From Planctomycetaceae bacterium (GTDB lineage Bacteria; Planctomycetota; Planctomycetia; Planctomycetales; Planctomycetaceae): DNA of 64,000 bases. The stretch spans positions 5,853,001 to 5,917,000 of the forward strand of contig CP051247.1 in the NCBI GenBank assembly GCA_017795105.1. The letters run 5' to 3'. Numbering within the stretch: position 1 is the first letter of the stretch; each line of letters begins with the position of its first letter. Shown in pieces: positions 32,551 through 42,531 of the stretch. A program made the position numbers and the translations under genes. Under the pieces are notes generated by a model. The model did not search any database and was not told where the DNA came from. It was given only the letters and a program-made list of their open reading frames with translations.

Positions 32551-34113
32551 ATGACATCTGCCACTCGACCTCAACTCGACCTCCGCGAGCTTGCGCTGGA
32601 CCGTCCGAATCAGGCGGAAGCCAGGACGAAAGCGCGGCGAAAGCCGTTGCTGACGCGCTACCTGATTCCCGGCGGGATCGTGCTCGGCTTCGTGGGGCTG
32701 ATCGCCGTCGCGGTCAGCGATCAGCTACTGCCGCGGCACGAAGTGACGGTGAGTCCGGTTGTTGTTCGTCGGGCAGAAGTTCAGCAGGAAGGGACACCGC
32801 TGTTTCAGGCAGCCGGCTGGGTCGAACCTCGCCCCACGCCGATCAATGTGCCGGCACTTACGGAAGGCGTCGTCGAGGAGTTGTTGGTCGTGGAAGGTCA
32901 GCCGGTTAATAAGGATGAGCCCGTGGCTCGGCTGATCGACATCGATGCGAAGCTGTCCCTGCGGCAAGCTCAGAATACTCTGCAATTGCGGAAAGCGGAG
33001 CTGGAGAGTGCTGAGGCGGAACTTAAGGCGGCTGAGCTCCGTGTTGAGTTTCCCGTGCATCTCGAAGCGGCCCTGGCAGATGCGGAATCTTCGCTGGCGC
33101 AGGCACGAACGAACCTGGCAAAACTGCCTCATCTCATTAAAGCGGCGGAAGCGCGGGCCGTGTACGCGGAGCAAAACTACGAAGGCAAACGAGCCGCCGA
33201 AGGTGCAATCGCGGGACGTCTGATTCAACAGGCGTTGTCCGAACACACCGACGCCGAATCACAGCTGACGGAACTGCGAGAGCGTGGGCCTTACCTTCAG
33301 AAAGAAGTCGCGACTCTGGAAGAGAAAGTCACAGCCCTGAGATCGCAACTCAATCTTCTGATTGAAGAATCCCGGCAGTTAAGGGACGCCCATGCGAAAA
33401 AGCAGGCAGCCGAAAGCCGCGTTGCTGAAGCCGAACTGGCCGTTGAAAAAGCTCAGCTGAATGTTGATCGGACGATCGTTCGCAGCCCGGTCGCTGGGCG
33501 CGTGCTGACGCTGGTCGCCAGTCCGGGGGCTCGGGTGATGGGGCTCGACCCTGCTGGCGGGTACAGTTCGAGCACGGTCATTCAGATGTACGATCCTGCC
33601 CGGCTGCAGGTCAGGGCCGACGTGCGGCTCGAAGATGTTCCGCTCGTTCAGCCGGGCCAGCCCGTTGAGATCGAAACGGCGTCTTCGGCGACCCCAATCA
33701 AAGGTCGCGTGTTGCTGCCGACCTCGACGGCGAACATTCAAAAGAACACGCTGGAAGTCAAAGTGGAGGTGGAAGATCCACCACCGACAATCCGGCCCGA
33801 AATGCTCGTGACGGCCACGTTCCTGGCTCCGCCGACGCCCGAATCCCAACTCGATGAAGTTCAGGAAACCGAACGCCTGCTGGTCCCTCGCGATCTCGTT
33901 GTGACGTCCGAGCAGGGAACGGCGGTGTGGATCGTGACCGCCGACGGTACAGCGGCGCTGCAATCGGTCACACTCGGAAAGGCAGGAACTGAGGAACTGG
34001 TCGAAGTCGTTTCCGGGGTCGATCCCACGTCGAAGATCATTGCGACGGGTCAGCAGGGGCTCGAAGTCGGAACCGCTGTCGAAATCGTCGGCGAATCCTC
34101 GGCCGGGAATTGA
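32551..34113 (+). CDS. HlyD/MacA-type membrane-fusion (adaptor) protein
   Basis: A 520-residue periplasmic adaptor anchored by one N-terminal helix (about residues 36-55). It shows a barrel-sandwich/biotinyl-lipoyl half-motif (VPALTEGVVEELLVVEGQPVNKDEPVARL, about 90-120), a long Ala/Glu/Leu-rich coiled coil (about 130-300), the second lipoyl half (TIVRSPVAGRVLTLVASPG), then beta-barrel and membrane-proximal domains. The coiled coil is longer than in MacA, suggesting a tall hairpin that reaches an outer-membrane partner, though no TolC gene is in the window. It links permease(s) and ATPase of the locus, so an export direction is likely. Confidence 0.87.
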   Translation: MTSATRPQLDLRELALDRPNQAEARTKARRKPLLTRYLIPGGIVLGFVGLIAVAVSDQLLPRHEVTVSPVVVRRAEVQQEGTPLFQAAGWVEPRPTPINVPALTEGVVEELLVVEGQPVNKDEPVARLIDIDAKLSLRQAQNTLQLRKAELESAEAELKAAELRVEFPVHLEAALADAESSLAQARTNLAKLPHLIKAAEARAVYAEQNYEGKRAAEGAIAGRLIQQALSEHTDAESQLTELRERGPYLQKEVATLEEKVTALRSQLNLLIEESRQLRDAHAKKQAAESRVAEAELAVEKAQLNVDRTIVRSPVAGRVLTLVASPGARVMGLDPAGGYSSSTVIQMYDPARLQVRADVRLEDVPLVQPGQPVEIETASSATPIKGRVLLPTSTANIQKNTLEVKVEVEDPPPTIRPEMLVTATFLAPPTPESQLDEVQETERLLVPRDLVVTSEQGTAVWIVTADGTAALQSVTLGKAGTEELVEVVSGVDPTSKIIATGQQGLEVGTAVEIVGESSAGN

Positions 34114-34147
34114 GACTAGATCAGAGCGTTCATCAGGAGCACATGTT

Positions 34148-34882
34148 ATGGCACTTGTCGAAATCAGAAACCTGTCGAAGTCGTTCAGCAAAGGGGACGA
34201 AGTGATTTCCCCACTGGTCGATGTCGATCTCGATATCCATCAGGGAGATTTCGTCTCTTTGATGGGGCCGAGCGGAACGGGGAAAAGTACGCTGCTCAAT
34301 CTCATTAGCGGCATCGATCAACCCGAGCAGGGAACGATCGTGGTTGATGGTGTTGAAGTGACGAAACTCTCCCGCAGTAAACTTGCGGACTGGCGGGCCG
34401 CCAACCTCGGATACATCTTCCAGACGCACAATTTGATTCCGGTCCTTACGGCTTACGAGAACGTCGAACTGCCGATTCTACTTCTGCCGTTGACCGCGGG
34501 AGAGCGTCGTCGCCGCGTCGAGATCGCCCTGGAAGCGGTCGGATTGAGCGACCGGGCCGATCACTACCCTTGGCAAATGTCCGGGGGACAGGAGCAGCGA
34601 GTCGGCATCGCCCGGGCGATCGTCGCGCATCCGAAAGTCGTTGTTGCCGACGAACCGACAGGAAGTCTCGACACGAAGACCAGTGATCAGATTCAGGTTC
34701 TGCTGAAGCGGTTGAACCAGGAACTGGATATTACGCTCGTTATGGTGACTCACGACAGCGAAGCGGCTGCAATCGCGTCCCGGCAGATGATTCTCGATAA
34801 CGGCAAGATTATCGAGAGTATCGCTGAGCACGCCAATGGGGCCAGTTCGGAACAGCATGCTCAGATGGTGAGGGGGAAATGA
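34148..34882 (+). CDS. ABC transporter ATP-binding protein, LolD/MacB type
   Basis: A 244-residue ATPase with Walker A GPSGTGKST (40-48), Q-loop IFQTHNLIPVLTAYENV, signature MSGGQEQRV, Walker B VVVADEPTGSLD and H-loop VTHD. It fits the subfamily that powers FtsX-type permeases. ATG 34148 is the start; AGGAG lies just upstream, and an in-frame opening back to 34040 overlaps the adaptor gene and is not family-like. Its stop overlaps the permease B start by 4 bases, so those two are coupled. With only one ATPase for two permeases, a LolCDE-like 2+1+1 assembly is likely. Confidence 0.9.
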   Translation: MALVEIRNLSKSFSKGDEVISPLVDVDLDIHQGDFVSLMGPSGTGKSTLLNLISGIDQPEQGTIVVDGVEVTKLSRSKLADWRAANLGYIFQTHNLIPVLTAYENVELPILLLPLTAGERRRRVEIALEAVGLSDRADHYPWQMSGGQEQRVGIARAIVAHPKVVVADEPTGSLDTKTSDQIQVLLKRLNQELDITLVMVTHDSEAAAIASRQMILDNGKIIESIAEHANGASSEQHAQMVRGK

Positions 34883-36024
34883 TGTTTCGTCTCAGTTCGT
34901 ATGTCATCAAAGGGATCTGGCGACATCGCGCCCGAACGATGCTCACGGTCAGTGGAGCTGCGGTGGCGATGTTCGTCTTCTGCTTTGTTGGCTCGGTGCA
35001 GGAAGGTCTGGAACGATTGACCTCTGACGAAGACGCCCAGCGAACCCTGATCGTGTTTCAGGAGAATCGTTTCTGCCCGACAAGCAGCCGGCTGCCGGAA
35101 GACTATGCCCGCCGCATCGCCGAAATTCCCGGCGTCAAAGACGTCATGCCGGTGCAAGTTTGGACGAACAACTGCCGCGCCAGTCTCGACATTGTTGTCT
35201 TCAACGGTGCCCCGCCGAAGCAGCTGCAGACGGCACGCAAACTCGAGTTGACGTCCGGGAACTGGGGGGAATTTGAGAGTCGTCGTGACGCCGCAATCGT
35301 GGGAGAGAATGTCGCGACTCGCCGAAATCTGAAGAAAGGCGATCAGTTCTCAATCGGAGATCTCGATGTGCAGGTCGCCGGGGTGTTTACGTCACCGGTC
35401 CCTGCCGAAGAAAATCTCATTTACACCGGACTGGAGTTTCTGCAGTACACACGAGGTCTCGACTCGGCCGGGCTGGTGACACAGCACGAGGTCCATCTCA
35501 CGGAAAATGCGGATCCCGATGAAGTCGCATCAGCAATTGACGAAGCGCTCCGCGCAGGGCCAGTGGCCACAACCACTCGACGCAAAGGAGCCTTTCAGAC
35601 AAGCACCCTCTCCGATCTGGTCGATCTGATCGGCTTCGCTCACTATCTTGGTTACGCTTGTGTCGGTCTTGTCCTTGCGCTCGTGGCGACAACAACGGTG
35701 ATGGCCGTGCAGGATCGAATCAAGGAACATGCCGTGCTGCAGACGCTTGGCGTTCGACCGGCACGTGTCTTTCGAATCGTCATTGCCGAGAGCCTGCTCC
35801 TTTGCTTTGCGGGAGGGATTCTCGGAACCGCGGTCGCACTGGCAATTCTCAACTGGGGCGGACTCGCCATCGGTGCGGAAGGAGTGACGATCGCGTTTCG
35901 TCCGTCGATCCAACTGGCGGCTGTGGGACTGTTGGTCTCCGCGTCTGTAGGCATACTGGCGGGGATCATTCCCGCTGTGCAGGCGGCCCGGACTCCGATC
36001 GTGACCGCATTGAGGCAACCGTAG
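34879..36024 (+). CDS. ABC transporter permease B, FtsX/MacB type
   Basis: A 381-residue permease: one N-terminal helix (about residues 18-40), a periplasmic domain (about 42-250) and three C-terminal helices. Typical parts are 'GIWRHRARTMLTVSGAAVAMF' at the start, the coupling loop 'DRIKEHAVLQTLGVRPARVF' and the end 'GIIPAVQAARTPIVTALRQ'. Two cysteines in the periplasmic domain (ENRFCPTS and TNNCRAS) could be functional. Start codons 34879 and 34882 are equally possible. It is coupled to the ATPase and separated by 2 bases from the CDF-like gene. Confidence 0.88.
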   Translation: MMFRLSSYVIKGIWRHRARTMLTVSGAAVAMFVFCFVGSVQEGLERLTSDEDAQRTLIVFQENRFCPTSSRLPEDYARRIAEIPGVKDVMPVQVWTNNCRASLDIVVFNGAPPKQLQTARKLELTSGNWGEFESRRDAAIVGENVATRRNLKKGDQFSIGDLDVQVAGVFTSPVPAEENLIYTGLEFLQYTRGLDSAGLVTQHEVHLTENADPDEVASAIDEALRAGPVATTTRRKGAFQTSTLSDLVDLIGFAHYLGYACVGLVLALVATTTVMAVQDRIKEHAVLQTLGVRPARVFRIVIAESLLLCFAGGILGTAVALAILNWGGLAIGAEGVTIAFRPSIQLAAVGLLVSASVGILAGIIPAVQAARTPIVTALRQP

Positions 36025-36026
36025 AC

Positions 36027-36644
36027 ATGCAGATCTCCGATCGTCAGAAAGCTCTCGGGCTCGCAGCATTCACGGTGCTCTACAACATCGGAGAAGGCGG
36101 CGTCGCGATCCTGGCCTCTTCGCTCTCGGGAAGCTCGGCTCTCTGGGGCTTTGGGCTCGACAGCTTTATCGAGTCGCTATCCGGCTGCGTCATCCTCTGG
36201 CGATTCGGTCGTCACGGCGTCGATACGCTCGAACCGGAAGCCGAATCGATTGAGCGACGAGCCGAGCAGCTTGTCGGTGTGACGTTCCTGATTCTTGGCA
36301 CATACGTCTGTATCGACGCCGGGCTGGCTCTCTGGAATCAATCGCCCCCTGAGGCCAGCGGGATCGGGCTGATCCTCGTGCTTGCATCCATGGCGATCAT
36401 GCCGGTTCTCTATCTGCTCAAAATCCGGCTGGGCCGACGCATAAACAGCCGCAGCCTCGTCGCCGATGCCAAAGAGACTCTCGCCTGCACATCGCTGACA
36501 GTCGCCCTCTTGATCGGACTCGGAGCAAACTATCTGTGGGGACTCTGGTGGCTCGATCCAGTTGCCGCCCTTGTGATTGCCGTGCTTGTGTTGCGGGAAG
36601 GACGCGAAATGCTGTCCGGCTGCGATCATTGCGAGAACGACTAG
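36027..36644 (+). CDS. CDF-like cation transporter, membrane domain only
   Basis: A 205-residue membrane protein with about five or six helices. The stretches 'SSALWGFGLDSFIESLSG' and 'SLVADAKETLACT' correspond to the metal-site helices of cation diffusion facilitators. The usual cytoplasmic C-terminal dimer domain is absent; instead the protein ends in SGCDHCEND, a possible CxxC metal site. Start ATG 36027 is 2 bases after the permease B stop, so it belongs to the same operon. This gene is the strongest argument that the whole locus handles divalent or soft metal cations. Selectivity is unknown. Confidence 0.78.
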   Translation: MQISDRQKALGLAAFTVLYNIGEGGVAILASSLSGSSALWGFGLDSFIESLSGCVILWRFGRHGVDTLEPEAESIERRAEQLVGVTFLILGTYVCIDAGLALWNQSPPEASGIGLILVLASMAIMPVLYLLKIRLGRRINSRSLVADAKETLACTSLTVALLIGLGANYLWGLWWLDPVAALVIAVLVLREGREMLSGCDHCEND

Positions 36645-36705
36645 GTCGGATTCCGCACGAGAGTTGCACTCGTCAGCGATGTCAGATCAATCGGCAGGCT
36701 ACCGA

Positions 36706-38514
36706 TCACTCAGAAGTCGCGACTCGGTTGAGCGAGCTCTCGTTGCGAAAGTACAGGTTCGGAGCATCGTCGGGAATTGCGGGCTCGACCAACAGGCAGC
36801 TGACGACGGAATGCTCGTCGCTTTCGAGTTCGCTCCACGGAATTGTCGAAACAAGTCCGCCGGGCCAGTGGACGCGAAGTTCCTGAGGAGTGACTTCAGG
36901 TTCCCAGTGCCAGTGCAGGGCGGTTTCGTTCGTCGAAAGATAACTGCCTCCGCCACAAAAGTGTCGCACCTGAGTCCCTTTGTCGGTGACTAACTCCGCC
37001 CACGTGCCGATGGCGTCTCGCGGCGAGTTGGTTCCGGAAAGATGCAGATGCAGTCCTTGAGCCGTCTCCTGCTCATCCTGCGAGTGACTGCGGTTGTAGA
37101 CCAGGACCGCCGGATCGTTCGTGTTCACGAAAACGAGGTCGAGCAGACCGTCTCGATCAATGTCACCCGTTGCGAGACCGCGGCCGAGGGAATGCTCCGC
37201 GAAATAGCCTCCAAGTTGCTCAGGAGCGATCCGCTCGAAAACGCCTTCGCCTTCATTGGTCAGCATCAGCGGCTGTTGCCTTACGGGAGCATTCAGCGGG
37301 CGATGGACGACATGTCCGTTGGCCACGGTAATCTCTTCGTCGCCATCCGCATCGAAGTCACCGGTGACGCAACCGAAGCCAACGAACAAATTGCCGATGC
37401 GATTCAGGCCGGTCATTCGCGAAGCATGCTGAAATGTCGCCGCCCCCAGATTCTGATAGAGCGCGAAAAGTTCACGCTCGTAGTTGCTCACACCGATGTC
37501 GGGCTTGCCGTCTCCGTCGTAGTCGAGAATCGCCAGCCCCATACTGCCGTTCGGCGTTCCCATGTCATCGAGAGCCAGACCGCTGGCGAGACCTTCTTCC
37601 TGGAAGTTGCCGCTTCCGTCGTTCACGTAGAAGAAGTTCGGCGTAGTATCGTTTGCAACGTAGCAGTCCATGTCGCCGTCAATATCGAGATCGGCCGTCA
37701 CGACGCCAAGGCCTTTGCCGGAAGGGATCAGGCCGGCTTCAGCGGTTGCGTTGCGGAATGTCCCATCGCCGTTGGAGAGATAAAGAACATCGTCGAGCCC
37801 CTCAAACCGCCGGGGCGGGCAGACATCCCGAACTCCGCTCGGGCCGTTGCATTCCGGATCGTTGTCGAACGACCAGTTGACGTAATGCGTCACGTACAAA
37901 TCAAGTGCACCATCGCCATTGAAGTCGGTCCAGGCAGCGCTGGTGCTCCACTCTTGGTCGTTTAGTCCTGCTTCGTCGGTGCTGTCGAAAAAGGTTCCGT
38001 CTCCCATATTCACCCAGAGGGTCAATCCGTCGTATCCGGTGATGAGCATGTCTGGAAAGCCATCGGCGTTGAAGTCGGCGACCGAACAGCCATGCGAATA
38101 ATGGTGTGGCTGGTCGATCATCGCTGCGGCACTGGCATCGACGAACTGGTCCTCTCCGGTTTGACGCAGGAGGCGACTTGGAAGTCCGCTGACCGTTCGA
38201 TCTTTCAGGACGCCGCCGGCGGGAAAGCAGAGATCGATCTGGCCATCGAGGTCGAAATCGCTGATGCCGACGCCGCCCCCAAGCGATTCGAGGATCGAAT
38301 CGTGGCCGGTATCGACGCTGTTGTGATAGCGGACATCAGCACTGGCGATACTGTCGGACTCTGTGAACTGAATCGGGGAAGCGGCGGGAGACTCAGCGGG
38401 CACGTTATCCTTGGATCCGATCGGATCCGGCTCGCTCGGGGAGCAACCGGTCAGAGCCAGCACCAGGGCCGAAACAGGGACCAGTGAGAATGTGATTCGC
38501 TTCCATGCCTTCAT
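36706..38514 (-). CDS. FG-GAP/ASPIC-UnbV (CRTAC1-type) lipoprotein
   Basis: A 602-residue lipoprotein (lipobox LTGC, lipidated Cys near residue 24). Repeated FG-GAP/VCBS calcium loops (DFDLDGQID, DFNADGFPD, DFNGDGALD, DLDIDGDMD, DYDGDGKPD, DFDADGDEE, DIDRDGLLD) build a beta-propeller, followed by the ASPIC/UnbV domain (about 500-590; 'RDAIGTWAELVTDKGTQVRHFCGGGSYLSTNE', 'LRVHWPGG'). The family is exported and named from cartilage acidic protein; molecular role is unknown. Its start overlaps the upstream TPR gene by 4 bases on the minus strand. One of three such proteins in the window. Confidence 0.88.
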   Translation of the reverse strand: MKAWKRITFSLVPVSALVLALTGCSPSEPDPIGSKDNVPAESPAASPIQFTESDSIASADVRYHNSVDTGHDSILESLGGGVGISDFDLDGQIDLCFPAGGVLKDRTVSGLPSRLLRQTGEDQFVDASAAAMIDQPHHYSHGCSVADFNADGFPDMLITGYDGLTLWVNMGDGTFFDSTDEAGLNDQEWSTSAAWTDFNGDGALDLYVTHYVNWSFDNDPECNGPSGVRDVCPPRRFEGLDDVLYLSNGDGTFRNATAEAGLIPSGKGLGVVTADLDIDGDMDCYVANDTTPNFFYVNDGSGNFQEEGLASGLALDDMGTPNGSMGLAILDYDGDGKPDIGVSNYERELFALYQNLGAATFQHASRMTGLNRIGNLFVGFGCVTGDFDADGDEEITVANGHVVHRPLNAPVRQQPLMLTNEGEGVFERIAPEQLGGYFAEHSLGRGLATGDIDRDGLLDLVFVNTNDPAVLVYNRSHSQDEQETAQGLHLHLSGTNSPRDAIGTWAELVTDKGTQVRHFCGGGSYLSTNETALHWHWEPEVTPQELRVHWPGGLVSTIPWSELESDEHSVVSCLLVEPAIPDDAPNLYFRNESSLNRVATSE

Positions 38515-39812
38515 TTTGTTTCTCCCAACCGAGCCTGTTCGGCGTGATAGGCCGCCAGGCGGGCATACTCTGAGTTCTCGCCCATGTGCATCGTGAAATA
38601 CTCGGCCAGTTTCTGATGGGTTTTCACGTGATGGGGATCGTATTTCAGCACACTCTTCAGCCAGACCAGACCATTGTTCTCCGACATATGATCCATCAGG
38701 ATCAGCCCCATCTCGTAGCGGGCCTCGACATCAGAAGGATCTTTGCGGACGGAGTCGATCAACAGGTCGGCTCGTTCGAAGGCTGTGCGGGCGTCCTCGG
38801 CCTGGGCAAGATGCTCGGCGGCTCGTTCGGCTTCTCCGATTCTCTGCAGCGTTTGCCCGTAGAGAAAACGGTTCTTCCAGTCGTTGGAATCGGCCGCGAG
38901 GGCTCGTTCAAACCATTGAATGGCTTCTTCCGGATGATTCTCGGCCAGTTCGAGTTTGGCCATCTCAATCGGAGCCTGTGCAAGTGCCGTTTCTCCTCGT
39001 GCCCCCACGAAGCGGTAGGCATCGACGAGATCATCCTCCGGACGTTTCAATGCCCGTTCCAGAACTTGGCGGGCCTCGTCGAGGTTTCCCTGGTCGCGAT
39101 AACACCGCGCCATCCCGACGAGCGCCGGTTGCGGTTCCTCCATGAACGCGGCGGCCTGTTGATACCAGCCGATCGCCGCATCGTAGTTCTGCTGATCGGC
39201 TTCGACTCGTGCCAGCGCCACCAGAGCCGGCGTATGGTGTGGAGCCCGGTCGATGGCCCGTTTCAGTGCGATCGCCGCTCCGTCGAGGAACGTCTGGTAC
39301 TCCAGAAGTCGGCCTTCGAGAAAGTAAGGCTGAGGATCGTTGGGGAAATCGGCTTTCCAGACTTCGATGATGCTCATCGCCTGGTCGATCCGAAACTGCA
39401 TCATCAGGCCAAGAACGTAAGCCTCGCAGATCGCCGACAGGTCTTCACCGCGTTGCAGCAGGTCTGGAAACTGCTCATCCAGCGTCTGCAGATCGCCCAG
39501 TTGGGCCCGTTGCAGCATCCGTTCCAGTTCCAGCCTCTCTTCGTCCATTCCCTGAAGCCTGGCAGCCTCCAGATATCGCCCAAATTCGCGGTTCTTCCCT
39601 AACTTCCGAGCGATCCTCGCCTTGAGAAACATCCGTTCTTGTGACTTCCACGGGATCAGACGACTCTGCTCAAGCCACTCTTCGGCCTCCGCCAGATTGT
39701 GCAGTCGGATCGACTCCCGAGCCTGCTGCAAACACCACGGCGTCCAGCTGAGGAGTCCCACCCCGATCAGAACGGCGATGAGAAGACCTATCCTGAGCAG
39801 TCGCCTCTTCAT
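38511..39812 (-). CDS. Membrane-anchored TPR protein
   Basis: A 433-residue protein with one N-terminal helix (residues 5-25) and TPR-like helical pairs through the rest ('EAEEWLEQSRLIPW', 'PALVGMARCYRDQGNLDEARQVLERAL', 'EAIQWFERALAADSNDWKNRFLYGQTLQRIGEAERAAEHL'). I start it at ATG 39812; a longer open frame to 39875 adds 21 residues without a match. Translationally coupled (4-base overlap) to the downstream ASPIC lipoprotein gene, which suggests the TPR scaffold and the propeller work together outside the inner membrane. Confidence 0.82.
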   Translation of the reverse strand: MKRRLLRIGLLIAVLIGVGLLSWTPWCLQQARESIRLHNLAEAEEWLEQSRLIPWKSQERMFLKARIARKLGKNREFGRYLEAARLQGMDEERLELERMLQRAQLGDLQTLDEQFPDLLQRGEDLSAICEAYVLGLMMQFRIDQAMSIIEVWKADFPNDPQPYFLEGRLLEYQTFLDGAAIALKRAIDRAPHHTPALVALARVEADQQNYDAAIGWYQQAAAFMEEPQPALVGMARCYRDQGNLDEARQVLERALKRPEDDLVDAYRFVGARGETALAQAPIEMAKLELAENHPEEAIQWFERALAADSNDWKNRFLYGQTLQRIGEAERAAEHLAQAEDARTAFERADLLIDSVRKDPSDVEARYEMGLILMDHMSENNGLVWLKSVLKYDPHHVKTHQKLAEYFTMHMGENSEYARLAAYHAEQARLGETK

Positions 39813-40032
39813 GTCGTAAGTGGTTTCTGTGGAGCGGGTTACGGGGGGATGGTGCGAGTGGAGACTCGCTTCCAAACATCAGCTGCTGATCCGTTGATAG
39901 CACAATCGGTTCCTCGGAACAAGCAGCCTGGCGACGCGGAATAACAGTCCGTCTCGTGCGGCTGGCACCGGTGCAGGGGCACCGATGCACAGATTGCCCG
40001 AAAATCATTGTATCCCCGCAGTGCGGTTCAAC

Positions 40033-40062
40033 TTGCAACACATGCAGACGCGATCATATACT
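40033..40062 (+). promoter_or_regulatory. Promoter of DUF1559 gene 1 (shared box)
   Basis: TTGCAA (40033-40038) and TATACT (40057-40062) are 18 bp apart, 49 bases before the ATG at 40111. The -35 is embedded in TTCAACTTGCAACA, which recurs at the same place before the next DUF1559 gene. Confidence 0.65.
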
Positions 40063-40110
40063 TATTAACTCGTTTACTTGTTTGCCCATTTTTCAAAAAA
40101 GGAAGCTTCG

Positions 40111-41142
40111 ATGGTGAAACCGATCGACCGTTCGATGCGACTGGCGTTCACATTGATTGAACTGCTTGTCGTCATCGCAATCATCGCCATTCTGGTGGCG
40201 TTGCTGCTTCCGGCCGTTCAGCAGGCTCGCGAAGCCGCACGCCGGACATCTTGCAAGAACAATCTCAAGCAACTCGGCGTGGCAATGCACAATTACCACG
40301 ACACCCACAGTGTCCTTCCTTACGGACACATGGATGGGCGGATGCTGGATGGTTCGCTGCATACCTGGCGCGGATGGAGTGGCCTGGCCATGATCCTGCC
40401 GTACATGGATCAGGGAGCCCTCTACGATAACTGTAATTTCGATTACGGAATCATCGGCGACGGCCCGACCGAACAGCTCAATGTCGACAATACGACGCAG
40501 CGAGTTGCCGGCTTCCGTTGTCCTTCCGATGTCGATCCTCCGGGAACCTGGTACGGTAACCCATGGCCGGGGAACAACTACGCCCTGTCGCGTGGTCCAA
40601 CGTTCGACTGGACGACGACCAACAACGGCGTCGGGATGTTCTATCGCTACAGCCGCATCAAGTTCCGCGATGTGCTCGACGGAACCTCAAACACGATCAT
40701 GATGGGCGAGATCTGCGTGGGACGTGGAACCTATGATGTGCATGGCAGTGTGGTCCGTGGCGTCGCCTGGACCGGCGGAACTCGTGAAAACCCGGGCGAA
40801 GCTTCGGTGAGGGCCTATGCGGCAGCGATCGACGCGGCTTACGCCTCGAACCCGTCGAACACCCATCATCACACCGGCCGTATGTGGGCACTGTGTCAGT
40901 CGGGACACGGCCTGTTCAACACGCTGGTTCCACCCAACTTCAAAACGCCGAACGGTCAGGAATGTACCGGATGCGGCTGGATGGACAGCCACGGTTTGTT
41001 CGCTGCTCGCAGCCGGCATACCGGCGGGGCTCAGCACCTGTTTGCTGATGGCTCGGTGCACTTCATCTCGGACAACATTGACATGGGAACTTATCACGGT
41101 CTCGGAACTCGAGGCAGCGGCGAAACAGTTTCGTTCCCGTAA
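40111..41142 (+). CDS. DUF1559 pseudopilin-like protein (tandem copy 1)
   Basis: A 343-residue DUF1559 protein. The N-terminus MVKPIDRSMRLAFTLIELLV carries a prepilin-type helix, but the residue before FTLIE is Ala, not Gly, which may affect cleavage by prepilin peptidase. CKNNLKQLGVAMHNYHD, DGTSNTIMMGE and a 'LFADGSVHFISDNI' end confirm the family. A Cys-Gly patch 'CTGCGWMDSHGLFAARSRH' is shared with the next gene. ATG 40111 follows an AAAGGAAG-like site. It has its own promoter and terminator. Divergent from the TPR-ASPIC operon. Confidence 0.9.
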   Translation: MVKPIDRSMRLAFTLIELLVVIAIIAILVALLLPAVQQAREAARRTSCKNNLKQLGVAMHNYHDTHSVLPYGHMDGRMLDGSLHTWRGWSGLAMILPYMDQGALYDNCNFDYGIIGDGPTEQLNVDNTTQRVAGFRCPSDVDPPGTWYGNPWPGNNYALSRGPTFDWTTTNNGVGMFYRYSRIKFRDVLDGTSNTIMMGEICVGRGTYDVHGSVVRGVAWTGGTRENPGEASVRAYAAAIDAAYASNPSNTHHHTGRMWALCQSGHGLFNTLVPPNFKTPNGQECTGCGWMDSHGLFAARSRHTGGAQHLFADGSVHFISDNIDMGTYHGLGTRGSGETVSFP

Positions 41143-41192
41143 GCAAGACCGCTGCTCGTAGAGAGTAATCTCTACCAGTTCGCTTCAGGCAG

Positions 41193-41237
41193 GAATCCGG
41201 GCCGCTCCAGTTGTGAGCGAGCCCGGATTCTTTCGTT
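41193..41237 (+). terminator. Rho-independent terminator of DUF1559 gene 1
   Basis: A perfect 10-bp stem GAATCCGGGC / GCCCGGATTC (41193-41202 and 41221-41230) followed by TTTCGTTT. It insulates the two tandem DUF1559 genes. Confidence 0.85.
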
Positions 41238-41328
41238 TGAGGAATGGATACGAGAGAGTAGATGTCGACCTGTGACCATTAGTTCGGGATCTTCCTGAGG
41301 AATATCTATCTATTGGTTGCGATTCAAC

Positions 41329-41358
41329 TTGCAACATATGTGGGGCCGATTATATGAT
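41329..41358 (+). promoter_or_regulatory. Promoter of DUF1559 gene 2 (shared box)
   Basis: TTGCAA (41329-41334) and TATGAT (41353-41358) with 18-bp spacing, 51 bases before the ATG at 41410. The surrounding TTCAACTTGCAACA and the internal CGAT match the promoter at 40033-40062. Confidence 0.65.
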
Positions 41359-41409
41359 GGCGGCCCAGTCTATTTTCTCATCCGTGATTCAAGAAAAAGG
41401 GAGGCTCTC

Positions 41410-42417
<1,008 letters not shown>

Positions 42418-42448
42418 AACACTGAAGAGTCTTTAAATCGAACTCCAA

Positions 42449-42484
42449 CAGGGCGAACTCGAACAATCCGGGTCGCCCTGTTTT
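42449..42484 (+). terminator. Rho-independent terminator of DUF1559 gene 2
   Basis: An 8-bp stem CAGGGCGA / TCGCCCTG (42449-42456 and 42473-42480) followed directly by TTTTC. It lies 32 bases after the stop codon and before the lipoprotein gene. Confidence 0.82.
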
Positions 42485-42531
42485 CGTTGGCAGTGACTTG
42501 GTGTTTCAACAATTGATTGACCTTGGAGAAC

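Noticed and set aside
38586..39602. 338-codon plus-strand ORF opposite the TPR gene
   Set aside because: Antisense shadow of a repeat protein coupled to the ASPIC gene.
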